This document shows, one piece after another, positions 41,416-49,455 of a DNA stretch of 62,055 bases. The position numbers and the translations under genes were made by a program. The notes below the pieces were generated by a model. The model saw nothing but the letters and a program-made list of their open reading frames with translations. It did no database searches and was not told where the DNA came from. Each line of letters opens with the position of its first letter. Positions within the stretch are counted from its first letter, which is position 1. The stretch is from DASQWC01 sp035640475 (GTDB taxonomy: Bacteria > Actinomycetota > JAICYB01): positions 1 through 62,055 of the forward strand of contig DASQWC010000119.1 of NCBI GenBank assembly GCA_035640475.1, given 5' to 3'.

Positions 41416-41939
41416 TGCCGTCCTTTGCGTTGTCCGCAATCGGACGCGACCGGCCCGGCATCGTCGCCGCGGTCGCCGAGGTGCTCTTCGAGCAGGGGTG
41501 CAACGTCGAGGACTCCTCGATGACGCTGCTCCGCGGCAACTTCGCGATCATGCTCGTCCTCGCTTCGCCCCAGGGTGCTACGGCTGCCTCGCTGACCGAT
41601 GCCCTGCGCCCTGCATGCGAGAAGATGGGCCTCGTGTTCTCCGTGCAGGACGTCGAGGACACGGCGCACGAGGCGTTCGCAACGCACGTCCTCACGGTGT
41701 ACGGAGCCGACCGGCCCGGCATTCTCGCGAAGATCACCGAGCTGCTTGCCGAGCGGCACGTGAACATCACCGATCTCAACTCCCGTCTCGTCGGTGCGGA
41801 ACAGCCCGTGTATGCGCTTCTGCTCGAGCTGGCCATTCCCGAGGGCGCCGCGGATGACATCGAGCGGGGCTTGAGCGAAGTCACCGACGAGATCGGTGTC
41901 GACTTCACGCTGCGCATCCGCGAAGACGACATTCTCTAG
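41415..41939 (+). CDS. Double-ACT-domain regulatory protein (GcvR-like)
   Basis: 174 aa made of two ACT domains: residues 1-80 (FALSAIGRDRPGIVAAVAEVLFEQGCNVEDSSM) and 90-170 (HVLTVYGADRPGILAKITELLAERHVNITDLNSR). Both have the DRPGI ligand turn. The closest named relative is the glycine cleavage repressor GcvR, which has no DNA-binding domain and works through a partner. Start ATG shares a base with the ileS stop (TGATG). Gcv genes are present elsewhere in the window, but an amino-acid sensor role for isoleucine or glycine is inference. Confidence 0.85.
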   Translation: MPSFALSAIGRDRPGIVAAVAEVLFEQGCNVEDSSMTLLRGNFAIMLVLASPQGATAASLTDALRPACEKMGLVFSVQDVEDTAHEAFATHVLTVYGADRPGILAKITELLAERHVNITDLNSRLVGAEQPVYALLLELAIPEGAADDIERGLSEVTDEIGVDFTLRIREDDIL

Positions 41940-41947
41940 GGGCGGCC

Positions 41948-42475
41948 GTGCCGGTCCGGGAGGTCCGGATCTACCCGGATCCCGTGCTCAAGTCGGTCGC
42001 TGCGCCCATCGGCCGGATCGACGACGATGCCCTCGCCCTCGCCAACGACCTCATCGACACAATGCGCGCGCATGAGCGCTGCGTAGGGATTGCGGCGAAC
42101 CAGGTGGGGGCGCTTCGCAGATGCGTCGTCGTCGACGTCACCGGGCACCCGCGGGCAGATTCATGTCACGGCTTGATCGTGCTCTTCGATCCGATCGTCT
42201 CCTCCGAGGAGGGGTCCGAGGTCGCGCGCGAGGGCTGCCTGTCCGTTCCCGACCTCACGGCCAACGTCAGGCGGGCGACGAAGATCGCCGTGACCGGGCT
42301 CGATCCGGACGGGCGTCCGCGCGCCGTCTCGGCGAATGCCTTCGAGGCCCGGGCTCTGCTCCACGAGATCGACCACCTCGACGGTGTGCTGTTCCTGGAT
42401 CGGGTGGCCAACCTCGAGACCGACGTGTTCCGCCGGAAGCGTGGCTCGGGGAGCGCAGCGCCCCCGATCAGCTAA
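41948..42475 (+). CDS. def: Peptide deformylase
   Basis: Removes the formyl group from nascent proteins. 175 aa. Three motifs are intact: GIAANQVG (motif 1, residues 47-54), EGCLSVP with the metal Cys (motif 2), and HEIDHLDG with two metal His and the catalytic Glu (motif 3, about 138-145). The GTG start lies 8 bases after the ACT gene. The last 4 bases overlap the convergent membrane-protein gene. Confidence 0.95.
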   Translation: MPVREVRIYPDPVLKSVAAPIGRIDDDALALANDLIDTMRAHERCVGIAANQVGALRRCVVVDVTGHPRADSCHGLIVLFDPIVSSEEGSEVAREGCLSVPDLTANVRRATKIAVTGLDPDGRPRAVSANAFEARALLHEIDHLDGVLFLDRVANLETDVFRRKRGSGSAAPPIS

Positions 42476-43005
42476 TCCCGCATACAGGCGCTACACGGCT
42501 GGAAGTGACGGCGCCGGGCCGTCGATTCCGCGATCTCCTCGGCTCCCTTGCCCTGCGCGAAGCGGCAGTCGGGCATGTGGTACCGGCTGCGGCCGGGCAG
42601 GACGACGACACGCCGCGACCCGCGCGCGGCGCCGGCCTTGGGGCGGGGCGGCCGTGCGGTCCTCGGGCGCGGCGCGCGCTCTGCCTCCGCCGGGCGCCCT
42701 CGCCGCGCGCGAGCGCCCGTGAGCACAGGGAGCTCGCCGCTCTCCTCTCCCGGCTCCACTACGACGAACTCGTCGGCGTCGAGCTCCTCGGCGTCCAAGT
42801 CGACGATCTCGTCCAGCTCGACGACGTCCCGGCCGAGCTCGGGCGCCTGGCGCATACGGCGGGCCCAGCCGCGCAGGATCAGGATCAGCACCAGGGCCGA
42901 TAACCCAATCGACGCGAACAGCGGAACGGCTGTCGACCGGACGAAGAAGCCGGAGATCAGCGCGCCGAGCGCCAGCGCGAGGGCAGCGTAGGTCAGGCGC
43001 GCCAC
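42472..43005 (-). CDS. Two-helix membrane protein with C-terminal Cys/His metal-binding-like motif (paralog A)
   Basis: 177 aa. Residues 1-46 form two hydrophobic helices ending in RGWARRMRQAPELG. An acidic segment follows (ELDEIVDLDAEELDADEFVVVEPGEE), then a Pro/Arg-rich region. The C-terminal domain YHMPDCRF...RRHFQPCSACM has the H-C...PCxxC spacing of small Ada-like metal-binding modules. The N-terminal ~55 residues are clearly homologous to the next gene on the same strand (43024-43509), while the tails are unrelated. Function unknown; a membrane-tethered redox or metal sensor is a guess. Confidence 0.7.
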   Translation of the reverse strand: MARLTYAALALALGALISGFFVRSTAVPLFASIGLSALVLILILRGWARRMRQAPELGRDVVELDEIVDLDAEELDADEFVVVEPGEESGELPVLTGARARRGRPAEAERAPRPRTARPPRPKAGAARGSRRVVVLPGRSRYHMPDCRFAQGKGAEEIAESTARRRHFQPCSACMRD

Positions 43006-43023
43006 CGCATCACCGTAGCGCGG

Positions 43024-43509
43024 CTACGGAGTCTCGGGGCGTGGAGGCCTGGGCTTCGGCGTGGCTTTCGCCTTGGGCTTGGCTTTCGCCTTGGGCTTGG
43101 CCTTGCGCGCGGCCGGCTTCTTGGCTCCGGTGCTCTTTCGCGCGGCCTTGGGCTTTGCCTTGGCTTTGGCCTTCGCCTTCGGCTTCCCACCCGGCGTCGT
43201 GCGCGCCGGACGCCGCGCGGACCGTCGCGCGCGCCCGGTCGTTGCGAAGTCCTCGTCGCGCTCCAGTGCCGCGAACAACTCTTCATCGGCCGTTTCGTCG
43301 GATGCGGCGCGTGCCGCGCGGCTCTCGCCCAAGCCGTAACTCGTCGCTTCGCGTGCACGGCGTGCCCAGCTCACCAGGACGAGCACGATGACGCCCAACG
43401 CGAGACCGATTGCTACGAACAAAAGGACATTCGAATCGGGTGTGAAGAATCCGCCGATCAGCGTCCCGAGCGCAGCAACCACCAGAGCCCAGGTGATGCG
43501 TACCAGCAA
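43024..43509 (-). CDS. Two-helix membrane protein with Lys/Ala/Pro repeat tail (paralog B)
   Basis: 161 aa. Residues 1-52 form two hydrophobic helices (ALVVAALGTLIGGFF and VLLFVAIGLALGVIVLVLVSWARRAREA), matching the start of the gene at 42472-43005. The middle is mixed and partly acidic. From about residue 95 the protein is a histone H1-like basic tail of PKAKAK/PAARKA repeats. The tail probably faces the cytoplasm or the wall and could bind DNA or teichoic-type polymers. The tail is coded by near-identical 18-base repeats. Function unknown. Confidence 0.68.
   Translation of the reverse strand: MLVRITWALVVAALGTLIGGFFTPDSNVLLFVAIGLALGVIVLVLVSWARRAREATSYGLGESRAARAASDETADEELFAALERDEDFATTGRARRSARRPARTTPGGKPKAKAKAKAKPKAARKSTGAKKPAARKAKPKAKAKPKAKATPKPRPPRPETP
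43063..43098. repeat. Two exact tandem 18-base repeats in the Lys-rich tail
   Basis: GGCTTTCGCCTTGGGCTT occurs twice head to tail (43063-43080 and 43081-43098), with degenerate copies on to about 43190. It encodes KPKAKA units on the minus strand. Such repeats are prone to slip, so tail length may vary between strains. Confidence 0.85.
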
Positions 43510-43598
43510 AATTGCCTCCTTCGGATAGCACCAGCGAGTCCGTCGATCGCCCGCCTATGTAATCGGAGCCTACCCACGGCTGCAACCGCGGGGACAGT

Positions 43599-44135
43599 TC
43601 AGTCCGGCGGTGCCTCCCAGGCGCCGCGAACGGGCTCCGCGGGCGGCGGCTCGTCCTCAGCGCCCTCATCCGAGCTCCAATTCGTCGCCTCGGTAAAGGG
43701 CTCGGGCTCCGTTTTGGGCTCCGTTTTGGGCTCCGGCGCGGGCGGCAAGCCGATGTCGGCCGTCGGATCCGACACCGAAACGTCCGAACGCGGGGCGGGC
43801 GGTGGGGCCGCAGTCGTTCGCACTCCACGCGGAACCGGATCTTCTTCCCAGTCGTCCACGTCGCGCAGGTAGGACTCGACATCGAGCTCCGATGTTTCGT
43901 CCGGATCTGGAGGTGGACGAAATGCTTGGTCGTCGTCGTCCTCGTCGGCGGCGGCGTACGAAGCCATGACGTCGTCGCGCGCGGGCGCCGGAAAGACCGG
44001 CGGGTTCCGATGGAGCTCGGTCATGACTGCCGAGACAACGAGCTCCATTGCCCTGACTCGAACCTGATCCAGATCATCGCGTGCGCTCTCGTACCGGGAG
44101 CCGAGGAATCGCAGGAAGTGCTCGAGCTCGGTCAC
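43599..44135 (-). CDS. Acidic, Pro-rich, mostly disordered protein of unknown function
   Basis: 178 aa. Only the first 55 residues look folded (TELEHFLRFLGSRYESARDDLDQVRVRAMELVVSAVMTELHRNP, helical). The rest is Asp/Glu/Pro-rich, including a short PKTEPKTEPEP repeat. The GTG start lies 1 base after the yggT stop, so it is coupled to yggT-sepF. In related genomes divIVA occupies this spot; this protein lacks the DivIVA N-terminal signature. A division-linked role is inferred only from position. Confidence 0.6.
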   Translation of the reverse strand: MTELEHFLRFLGSRYESARDDLDQVRVRAMELVVSAVMTELHRNPPVFPAPARDDVMASYAAADEDDDDQAFRPPPDPDETSELDVESYLRDVDDWEEDPVPRGVRTTAAPPPAPRSDVSVSDPTADIGLPPAPEPKTEPKTEPEPFTEATNWSSDEGAEDEPPPAEPVRGAWEAPPD

Positions 44136-44136
44136 G

Positions 44137-44436
44137 TCAAAAGAGCACTTCGATCAGGATGCGCTCGAGGATGTACAGCACGATGAACGCGATGATCGGC
44201 GAGAGATCGAGGCCCATCGCGCCCAATCGAACTGCGGGGAGCAGACCCCGGAAGACGCGCAGGAAGGGCTCACAGATGTCGTACACGAAGCGGGCCGCGG
44301 GACGCAGGAGCTCGGGCAGCGTGAGGCCCGCCATCGACTGCAGGATCGACAGCAGGATGTAGGCGAACAGGACGCCGCGGTAGGCCTGAACAGCGAAGAT
44401 GATGAGGATCCGGGGTTCGAATCCGATGTCTGTCAT
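44137..44436 (-). CDS. yggT: YggT family membrane protein
   Basis: 99 aa with two membrane regions. The conserved YggT block VYDICEPFLRVFRGLLP lies at about residues 51-67, followed by GLDLSPIIAFIVLYIL. The family is linked to osmotic tolerance and to division-site assembly, and sits next to sepF in many Gram-positives. The 15-base gap after sepF supports cotranscription. Confidence 0.92.
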   Translation of the reverse strand: MTDIGFEPRILIIFAVQAYRGVLFAYILLSILQSMAGLTLPELLRPAARFVYDICEPFLRVFRGLLPAVRLGAMGLDLSPIIAFIVLYILERILIEVLF

Positions 44437-44451
44437 GGGCGGAGCTCGCCG

Positions 44452-44946
44452 TCAGAACTGATTGAAGAAGCCCCGGTCGGCCATGAGCTCCCGGGCCTCG
44501 TCCGCCGAAACCTCGACGTTGGGCGGGGTGAGCAGGAACATCTTGCTCCCCACTTCCTTGATCGTTCCGCCCGCCATGTACGTCAGGCCGCTGGCGAAAT
44601 CCACCAGCCGGCGCGCAAGGTTCGGCTGGGCGTTTTGCAGGTTGAGGATCACCGGCGCATTTACCTTCAGCCTGTCGCCGATCTCCTTTGCGTCGTTGAA
44701 CGTTCTCGGCTCGACCACGTGCACGCTCATTCGCGGCGCGACCGTCGACGTCGATGCCGGTGATTCGTCGCCGCCGATCCGGCGCACTGTCGAGGACGTC
44801 GAGGGGATATCCGGACGAATCGGGCGGACCGTCTCGTAGGTCGTTTGCTCGTTCGGCGGCATCTCGGGCGGGAGCGGCTCGAGCTCGTCTTCTTCCTCGA
44901 CAAGCCCCAAGTAGATAAGTGCCTTCTTCCAGAACCCAGGCATCAC
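44452..44946 (-). CDS. sepF: Cell division protein SepF
   Basis: 164 aa. An N-terminal amphipathic membrane-binding helix (PGFWKKALIYLGL) and a variable linker lead to the SepF core: VVEPRTFNDAKEIGDRLKVNAPVILNLQ and RLVDFASGLTYMAGGTIKEVGSKMFLLTPPNVEV (about residues 78-150). SepF anchors FtsZ filaments to the membrane; with no ftsA in the cluster it is probably the main anchor. GTG at 44946 overlaps the yggS stop; ATG directly after it is equally possible. Confidence 0.95.
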   Translation of the reverse strand: MMPGFWKKALIYLGLVEEEDELEPLPPEMPPNEQTTYETVRPIRPDIPSTSSTVRRIGGDESPASTSTVAPRMSVHVVEPRTFNDAKEIGDRLKVNAPVILNLQNAQPNLARRLVDFASGLTYMAGGTIKEVGSKMFLLTPPNVEVSADEARELMADRGFFNQF

Positions 44947-45677
44947 GCGTCCTTCGTCGCGGGCCGTCGCGATCGTTGGACGGGCGCGAAGATTGCGCGC
45001 CCGATCCGGACGATCGTCGAGCCCTCTTCTACGGCCACTTCGAAATCGTCGCTCATGCCCATCGAAAGCTCTCTCAACCCGTAGCCGCTCAGCCGCTCAC
45101 CAAGCGCGCGCGTTCGGGCGAACATCGCCCTCACATCTTGGGCGTTTTCCACCTGCGGCGCCACGAACATCAAACCACGAGGTCGGACGCGTGGATAGGC
45201 CGCCAAACCGTCCACCAATCTGTCGACTTCCTCCGGCGGAACCCCGCCCTTCTGGGGCTCCCCGGCGATGTTGACCTCCACGAGCACGTCCCAATGCCGG
45301 TCCAGACGATCGCCTCGCGCCTGGAGCGCCTCGGCCTCGCGCAGCCGGTCGAGCGAATGGATGAGAGACACGCGGTCCAGATAGCGAACCTTGTTCGTCT
45401 GGAGCGTGCCGACGAAGTGCCAGCGCATCGATCGAGCGAAGCGAGCTCCTCCGGCTGCGGCGTCCAACGACGCCGACTTTGCGGCGAGGTCTTGCGCTCG
45501 GTTCTCGCCGAAGTCGGCGATGCCCGAATCGCCGGCTTCGGCGATCGCGTCGACATCGACACCTTTCGTGACCGCGACGACGGTGACGTCGTCGGGGTCA
45601 CGACCCGCACGCGCCGCGGCGTCCGAGACGCGCTCGCGCACGCGTGCGACTGCGACGGCAATCGTCACTTCGTTCAT
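44943..45677 (-). CDS. yggS: YggS family pyridoxal-phosphate homeostasis protein
   Basis: 244 aa, a PLP-binding TIM barrel related to alanine racemase N domains. The PLP lysine is in VVAVTKGVDV (about K38), with FGENRAQD, WHFVGTLQTNKVR, MGMSDDFEVAVEEGST and VRIGRAIFA all present. It buffers free PLP and is found in the division cluster of most Gram-positives. The ATG at 45677 lies 4 bases from a copy of the hairpin repeat. Confidence 0.95.
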   Translation of the reverse strand: MNEVTIAVAVARVRERVSDAAARAGRDPDDVTVVAVTKGVDVDAIAEAGDSGIADFGENRAQDLAAKSASLDAAAGGARFARSMRWHFVGTLQTNKVRYLDRVSLIHSLDRLREAEALQARGDRLDRHWDVLVEVNIAGEPQKGGVPPEEVDRLVDGLAAYPRVRPRGLMFVAPQVENAQDVRAMFARTRALGERLSGYGLRELSMGMSDDFEVAVEEGSTIVRIGRAIFAPVQRSRRPATKDA

Positions 45678-45681
45678 TTGA

Positions 45682-45734
45682 CCGGGGCCGCTGCGCCCCC
45701 CGGACCCCCTGCGCTTCGAATGAGCATCGCTCAT
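45682..45734. repeat. Hairpin repeat element, copy 3 (yggS-pgeF gap)
   Basis: CCGGGGCCGCTGCGCCCCCCGG followed by CCCCCTGCGCTT and ATGAGCATCGCTCAT, a 6-bp stem with a 3-base loop. It closely resembles the two tandem copies at 54613-54725. As there, one end lies by a gene start (yggS) and the other contains the stop codon of the next gene (pgeF). Confidence 0.75.
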
Positions 45735-46507
45735 TCGACAACTCGCGCCACGAGAGCCTGACGACCCGTCCTTCCCGCGTCGCGCCGATGTGAGAAGAAC
45801 AGCTCGTCGTGACACGACGTGCAGATGCGCGCGGCGGAAACCGAGCGTGCGCCGGCGCGCTGCGCGGCCGATGCCGCTGCCGCCCACAGATCGACGTGCC
45901 GGCCGTCGTCGGTGACCGCGGCGTCGAAGCGATCCGCGAACGAGGCCGCGACCTCGGCCCCCACGCTGTAGCAGCACGGCCCGATGGCCGGACCTGCAAA
46001 AACGCTGCATCGCGGGCCCGCCGCCTCCACCGCTCGTTCGACGACGCCGGCGACGAGACCGCGCCAGCCGGCGTGCGCGACGCAGACGCGTCCGGGCGCG
46101 ACCGCAAGCACCGGCACGCAGTCGGCGCCGGCGACGGCGATCGTTCGCTCCGGATCCTGGGTCCACAGTCCGTCCGCATCGGGAAGCTCGCCGGGGGCCG
46201 CCGCCGCAACGACGTCCGGCCCATGCACTTGGCGCACAACCGACCAGACGCCGGCGCGGCCGATTGCCCGTCCGGCGATCTCGCGGTTCGCGCGCACGCT
46301 CGACTCGTCGTCCCCGACGCGAAACGAGATGTTCAGCTCCGTGAAGGGACCGATCGACACGCCGCCGAGCCGAGTCGTGAACGCGGCGCTCACGCCGTCG
46401 CACAACGGACGAAGCACGGGCGAAGGACGATCGCCGCCGATGTCGTCCCAAACGAAACCGGCTCCCGCTTCCGGGAGCCGGTTGTCCAGAGCAATCTCTC
46501 GGATCAC
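45731..46507 (-). CDS. pgeF: Peptidoglycan editing factor PgeF (laccase-domain/YfiH)
   Basis: 258 aa. Copper/zinc ligands and active-site motifs of the multicopper-like PgeF fold: RQVHGPDV, AGADCVPVLAV, VCVAHAGWRGLVAG, and GPAIGPCCYSVG. It removes wrongly incorporated L-Ser-containing precursors from peptidoglycan. The GTG start overlaps the ftsZ stop (GTGA); a hairpin repeat element overlaps its own stop. Confidence 0.93.
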   Translation of the reverse strand: MIREIALDNRLPEAGAGFVWDDIGGDRPSPVLRPLCDGVSAAFTTRLGGVSIGPFTELNISFRVGDDESSVRANREIAGRAIGRAGVWSVVRQVHGPDVVAAAAPGELPDADGLWTQDPERTIAVAGADCVPVLAVAPGRVCVAHAGWRGLVAGVVERAVEAAGPRCSVFAGPAIGPCCYSVGAEVAASFADRFDAAVTDDGRHVDLWAAAASAAQRAGARSVSAARICTSCHDELFFSHRRDAGRTGRQALVARVVE

Positions 46508-47580
46508 GATCGAAGGAAGTCGGGAATCTCCAAGTCGTCGTCGAACGCCTCTTCGTCCTCTTCGCCCTCACCGAAGATCGACTCGGCGGCGGCCGGACGC
46601 TCCGTGCGGGCGGGAGCCGGCTCGACCCACTCGCGACCTTCGAAGCCGGCGGCGATGACCGTCACGCGGACCTTGCCGCTCATCGACTCGTCGACGGCGA
46701 CACCGAAGATGACGTTGGCGTCGGGGTGGGCCGCCGACGTGATCGTGTCGGTGGCTTCACTGACCTCGAGCAACAGGAGGTCAGGGCCGCCGGTGATGTT
46801 GATGATCAGGCCGCGCGCGCCCTCGATCGACGCCTCGAGCAACGGCGACGACACGGCAAGCCGCGCCGCCTCCGTCGCACGGTTGTCGCCCGACGCTTCG
46901 CCGATGCCCATGAGAGCCGAGCCCGCGTCGGTCATGACCGTGCGGACGTCGGCGAAGTCGAGGTTGATCAATCCCGGTGTCGTGATGAGGTCGGTAATGC
47001 CTGAAACGCCCTGGAGAAGAATCTCGTCGGCAAGACGGAATGCATCTTGCAATTGCGTCGCTTCATCCGCGATCTGAATCAACCTGTCGTTCGGAATGAT
47101 GATCAGCGTGTCGACGCGGTCCCTGAGCTCGGCGAGGCCGGCTTCCGCTTGAAGGCTGCGCTTCTTTGCTTCGAACGAGAACGGTCGCGTGGCGACACCA
47201 ATCGTGAGCGCACCGAGTGATCGCGCGATGTCGGCGACGACCGGCGAAGCGCCGGTGCCCGTGCCGCCGCCTTCACCCGTTGCGATGAAGACCATGTCGG
47301 CGCCCTTGAGCACTTCCTCGATCTCGTCGCGGTGATCGTCGGCGGCTTGGCGTCCGAGCTCCGGATCCGCGCCCGCGCCCAGGCCGCGTGTGAGCGTGCG
47401 GCCGATATCGAGCTTCACGTCCGCGTCGGACATCAACAGCGCTTGCGCGTCTGTGTTGATGGCGATGAACTCGACACCGCGCAATCCGGCTTCGATCATG
47501 CGGTTGACGGCGTTGACGCCGGCGCCGCCGACACCAACGACCTTGATCACCGCCAGATAGCTCTGGGGCATCGCGGCCAT
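46504..47580 (-). CDS. ftsZ: Cell division GTPase FtsZ
   Basis: Tubulin-like GTPase forming the Z ring. 358 aa. KVVGVGGAGVNAVNRMI, the signature GGGTGTG at residues 104-110, and the T7 synergy loop ...LINLDFADVRTVM near residue 200. After a short acidic linker the C-terminal peptide DLEIPDFLRS, the SepF-binding tail, is intact. The ATG has a strong GGAAGGAG site. A 182-base gap from ftsQ probably carries its own promoter, as is common. Confidence 0.98.
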   Translation of the reverse strand: MAAMPQSYLAVIKVVGVGGAGVNAVNRMIEAGLRGVEFIAINTDAQALLMSDADVKLDIGRTLTRGLGAGADPELGRQAADDHRDEIEEVLKGADMVFIATGEGGGTGTGASPVVADIARSLGALTIGVATRPFSFEAKKRSLQAEAGLAELRDRVDTLIIIPNDRLIQIADEATQLQDAFRLADEILLQGVSGITDLITTPGLINLDFADVRTVMTDAGSALMGIGEASGDNRATEAARLAVSSPLLEASIEGARGLIINITGGPDLLLLEVSEATDTITSAAHPDANVIFGVAVDESMSGKVRVTVIAAGFEGREWVEPAPARTERPAAAESIFGEGEEDEEAFDDDLEIPDFLRS

Positions 47581-47762
47581 TGAGCTCCTTCCCCTCAAGC
47601 TTTTGACCTCCGGGCCCTGCTGGCTGGTTGCACCGGGCCCCGTTCCGTCGCCCCCCGACGACCTACCCAAGTACGACTGGGAACTTCAACATGGACCACA
47701 TCTTGAGACAACCTAAGTCTCTTGTTGCAGTTGAAGAACGATACCCCAGCCCCTGACCAGCG

Positions 47763-48551
47763 TCAAAAAGGGCTGGCGGCGGGGGGCGTCTCCCGGGCCG
47801 CCGCCGGCTCGGGCGAGGCGGCAGGCCCGGGTGTTGGCGCGGGCGCGGATGTCGGGACGGGCGTGGGCGGTTCACGTTTGCGGGAGACGGGCACGTTGGG
47901 CGCGCGGACGTCCACGTACGCCAGCTTGGTGCCGCTTTCCTCGGCGAGGACGGCTTCGGCTGCCCGTGCCTTCTCGACGAGATCGACGTGGAACCCGAAC
48001 CGGATCTCGGTGCCGTCCCGCAGGACCAGCTGCATCGGCGGCCCGACCACGAGGCGGGCAGCCTCCGTTCGCAGGCGTTCCGGAAACTCGGCGTACGCAC
48101 GCAGCACGACGATCGACGCGCGATCGACGAGCGTTCCCGGCCGGCCGCGGCCTCGCCAGCCTTCGAGGATTGGAATCGACGCAACGCTCGACGGAAACAC
48201 GTAGCCCTGCGCGTCGACGGCAAGGCCGCCGCGCCCGCCGAGGCGTACGAGCGGCCGCCGCTCCGACACGTTCAGAACGATCGTCTGCGGAAAGGATCGC
48301 TCTGCCGTCACCGACTCGACCGACGGCAACATCTCGATGCGTCGTGCGATGGAGCTCAATCTGATCCACAGGATCCGCTCCCCACCCTTGAGTCCGGACG
48401 CTTCGATCACCTGTCGCGGGTCGAGCGTGCGCACACCGGTCACGCGAATCTCGTCGACGCGAAGCGCGTACACCGCGTACGCGACGCCGCCGACCAGGAG
48501 CATGAGCATCGCGACGACGAGTCGTCGTTTGAGTAGGACTCGGCTATCCAC
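47763..48551 (-). CDS. ftsQ: Cell division protein FtsQ
   Basis: 262 aa. A short basic cytoplasmic start and one membrane helix (LVVAMLMLLVGGVAYAVYAL), then a POTRA domain (DEIRVTGVRTLDPRQVIEASGL, residues 34-55) and the FtsQ beta domain (RSFPQTIVLNVSERRPL). The last ~40 residues are a Pro/Thr/Ala-rich tail outside the membrane, longer than in many homologs. It links FtsL and other divisome proteins. The GTG start is 1 base after the murB stop. Confidence 0.94.
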   Translation of the reverse strand: MDSRVLLKRRLVVAMLMLLVGGVAYAVYALRVDEIRVTGVRTLDPRQVIEASGLKGGERILWIRLSSIARRIEMLPSVESVTAERSFPQTIVLNVSERRPLVRLGGRGGLAVDAQGYVFPSSVASIPILEGWRGRGRPGTLVDRASIVVLRAYAEFPERLRTEAARLVVGPPMQLVLRDGTEIRFGFHVDLVEKARAAEAVLAEESGTKLAYVDVRAPNVPVSRKREPPTPVPTSAPAPTPGPAASPEPAAARETPPAASPF

Positions 48552-48552
48552 G

Positions 48553-49455
48553 TCAGAAGGTTCCGAGGAAGCGAACTTCGGGCTCGAGGTCGACACCCGT
48601 CTCGTCGAGCACCATGCGATGCACGCGCCACATGAGCGCCCAGACGTCCGAGGCGGTCGCGTTTGCTCCGGCGACGATGAAGTTCGCGTGAACGTCTGAT
48701 ACCTGCGCACCGCCGACGCGTAACCCCTTTGCGCCGACCGAATCGATCAGCCGTCCGGCCGAGTCGCCGGCGGGGTTCTTGAACACGCTTCCTGCGCTGC
48801 GGCCGGGCGGTTGGTTCTCGCGTCGCCAGCGAAGGTGAGCGGCAATCCGTTGGGCAACCGTCGCCGCGTCGTCGTGTACGAGCTGGACGTGTCCTTCGGT
48901 GACGATCTCGGACGGGTGAAGACTGGAGTGGCGGTACGCATAACCGAGATCACCGACGCCGACGCGCCGGCGTTCGGCATTGCCGAGGTTCACGACGGTC
49001 GCTTCTGTGAGCACATCGGCCATAGAGCGCTCGTGGGCGCCCGCGTTCATACGAACGGCCCCGCCGAACGTCGCGGGGATCTCGGCGGCAAACTCGAACC
49101 CGCCGAGCCCGAGCCTCGCGGTCAGGCGCGCGGCCGCGGGCAAGTACACCGCGCCGCCCAGTCGTAGGCCGCCGTTCGTCTGCGCATGCCGGCGAAACGC
49201 GCGGCCGAGTCGTACGGCTACCCCACGGAAACCGTCGTCGGCGACGAGCAGATTCGAGCCGCGCCCGACGATTGCGATAGGCACGTTGCGAGCAACGGTG
49301 GACAGCTCCAGCAGATCGTCCTCCGACTCCGCCTCGACCAGAACGTCCGCCGGCCCGCCGACGCGGAACGTCGTGAACGGTCCGAGCGGCGCGTGCACGA
49401 CGATGCGGCCGTCGAGCCGTCCGGAGAGCTGCTCCGCAATCGCTTCGAAGCTCAC
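48553..49455 (-). CDS. murB: UDP-N-acetylenolpyruvoylglucosamine reductase
   Basis: Reduces UDP-GlcNAc-enolpyruvate to UDP-MurNAc, FAD- and NADPH-dependent. 300 aa, the shorter type II form: TTFRVGGPADVLVEA, VGRGSNLLVADDGFRG (FAD), AAEIPATFGGAVRMNAGA, and the catalytic Ser region SAGSVFKNP with a C-terminal Glu in LEPEVRF. GTG at 49455 overlaps the murC stop (GTGA). Confidence 0.96.
   Translation of the reverse strand: MSFEAIAEQLSGRLDGRIVVHAPLGPFTTFRVGGPADVLVEAESEDDLLELSTVARNVPIAIVGRGSNLLVADDGFRGVAVRLGRAFRRHAQTNGGLRLGGAVYLPAAARLTARLGLGGFEFAAEIPATFGGAVRMNAGAHERSMADVLTEATVVNLGNAERRRVGVGDLGYAYRHSSLHPSEIVTEGHVQLVHDDAATVAQRIAAHLRWRRENQPPGRSAGSVFKNPAGDSAGRLIDSVGAKGLRVGGAQVSDVHANFIVAGANATASDVWALMWRVHRMVLDETGVDLEPEVRFLGTF

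Noticed and set aside
43024..43509. Lys/Ala/Pro tail read as a histone-like nucleoid protein
   Set aside because: The protein begins with two membrane helices shared with its neighbour, so a free nucleoid protein is unlikely.
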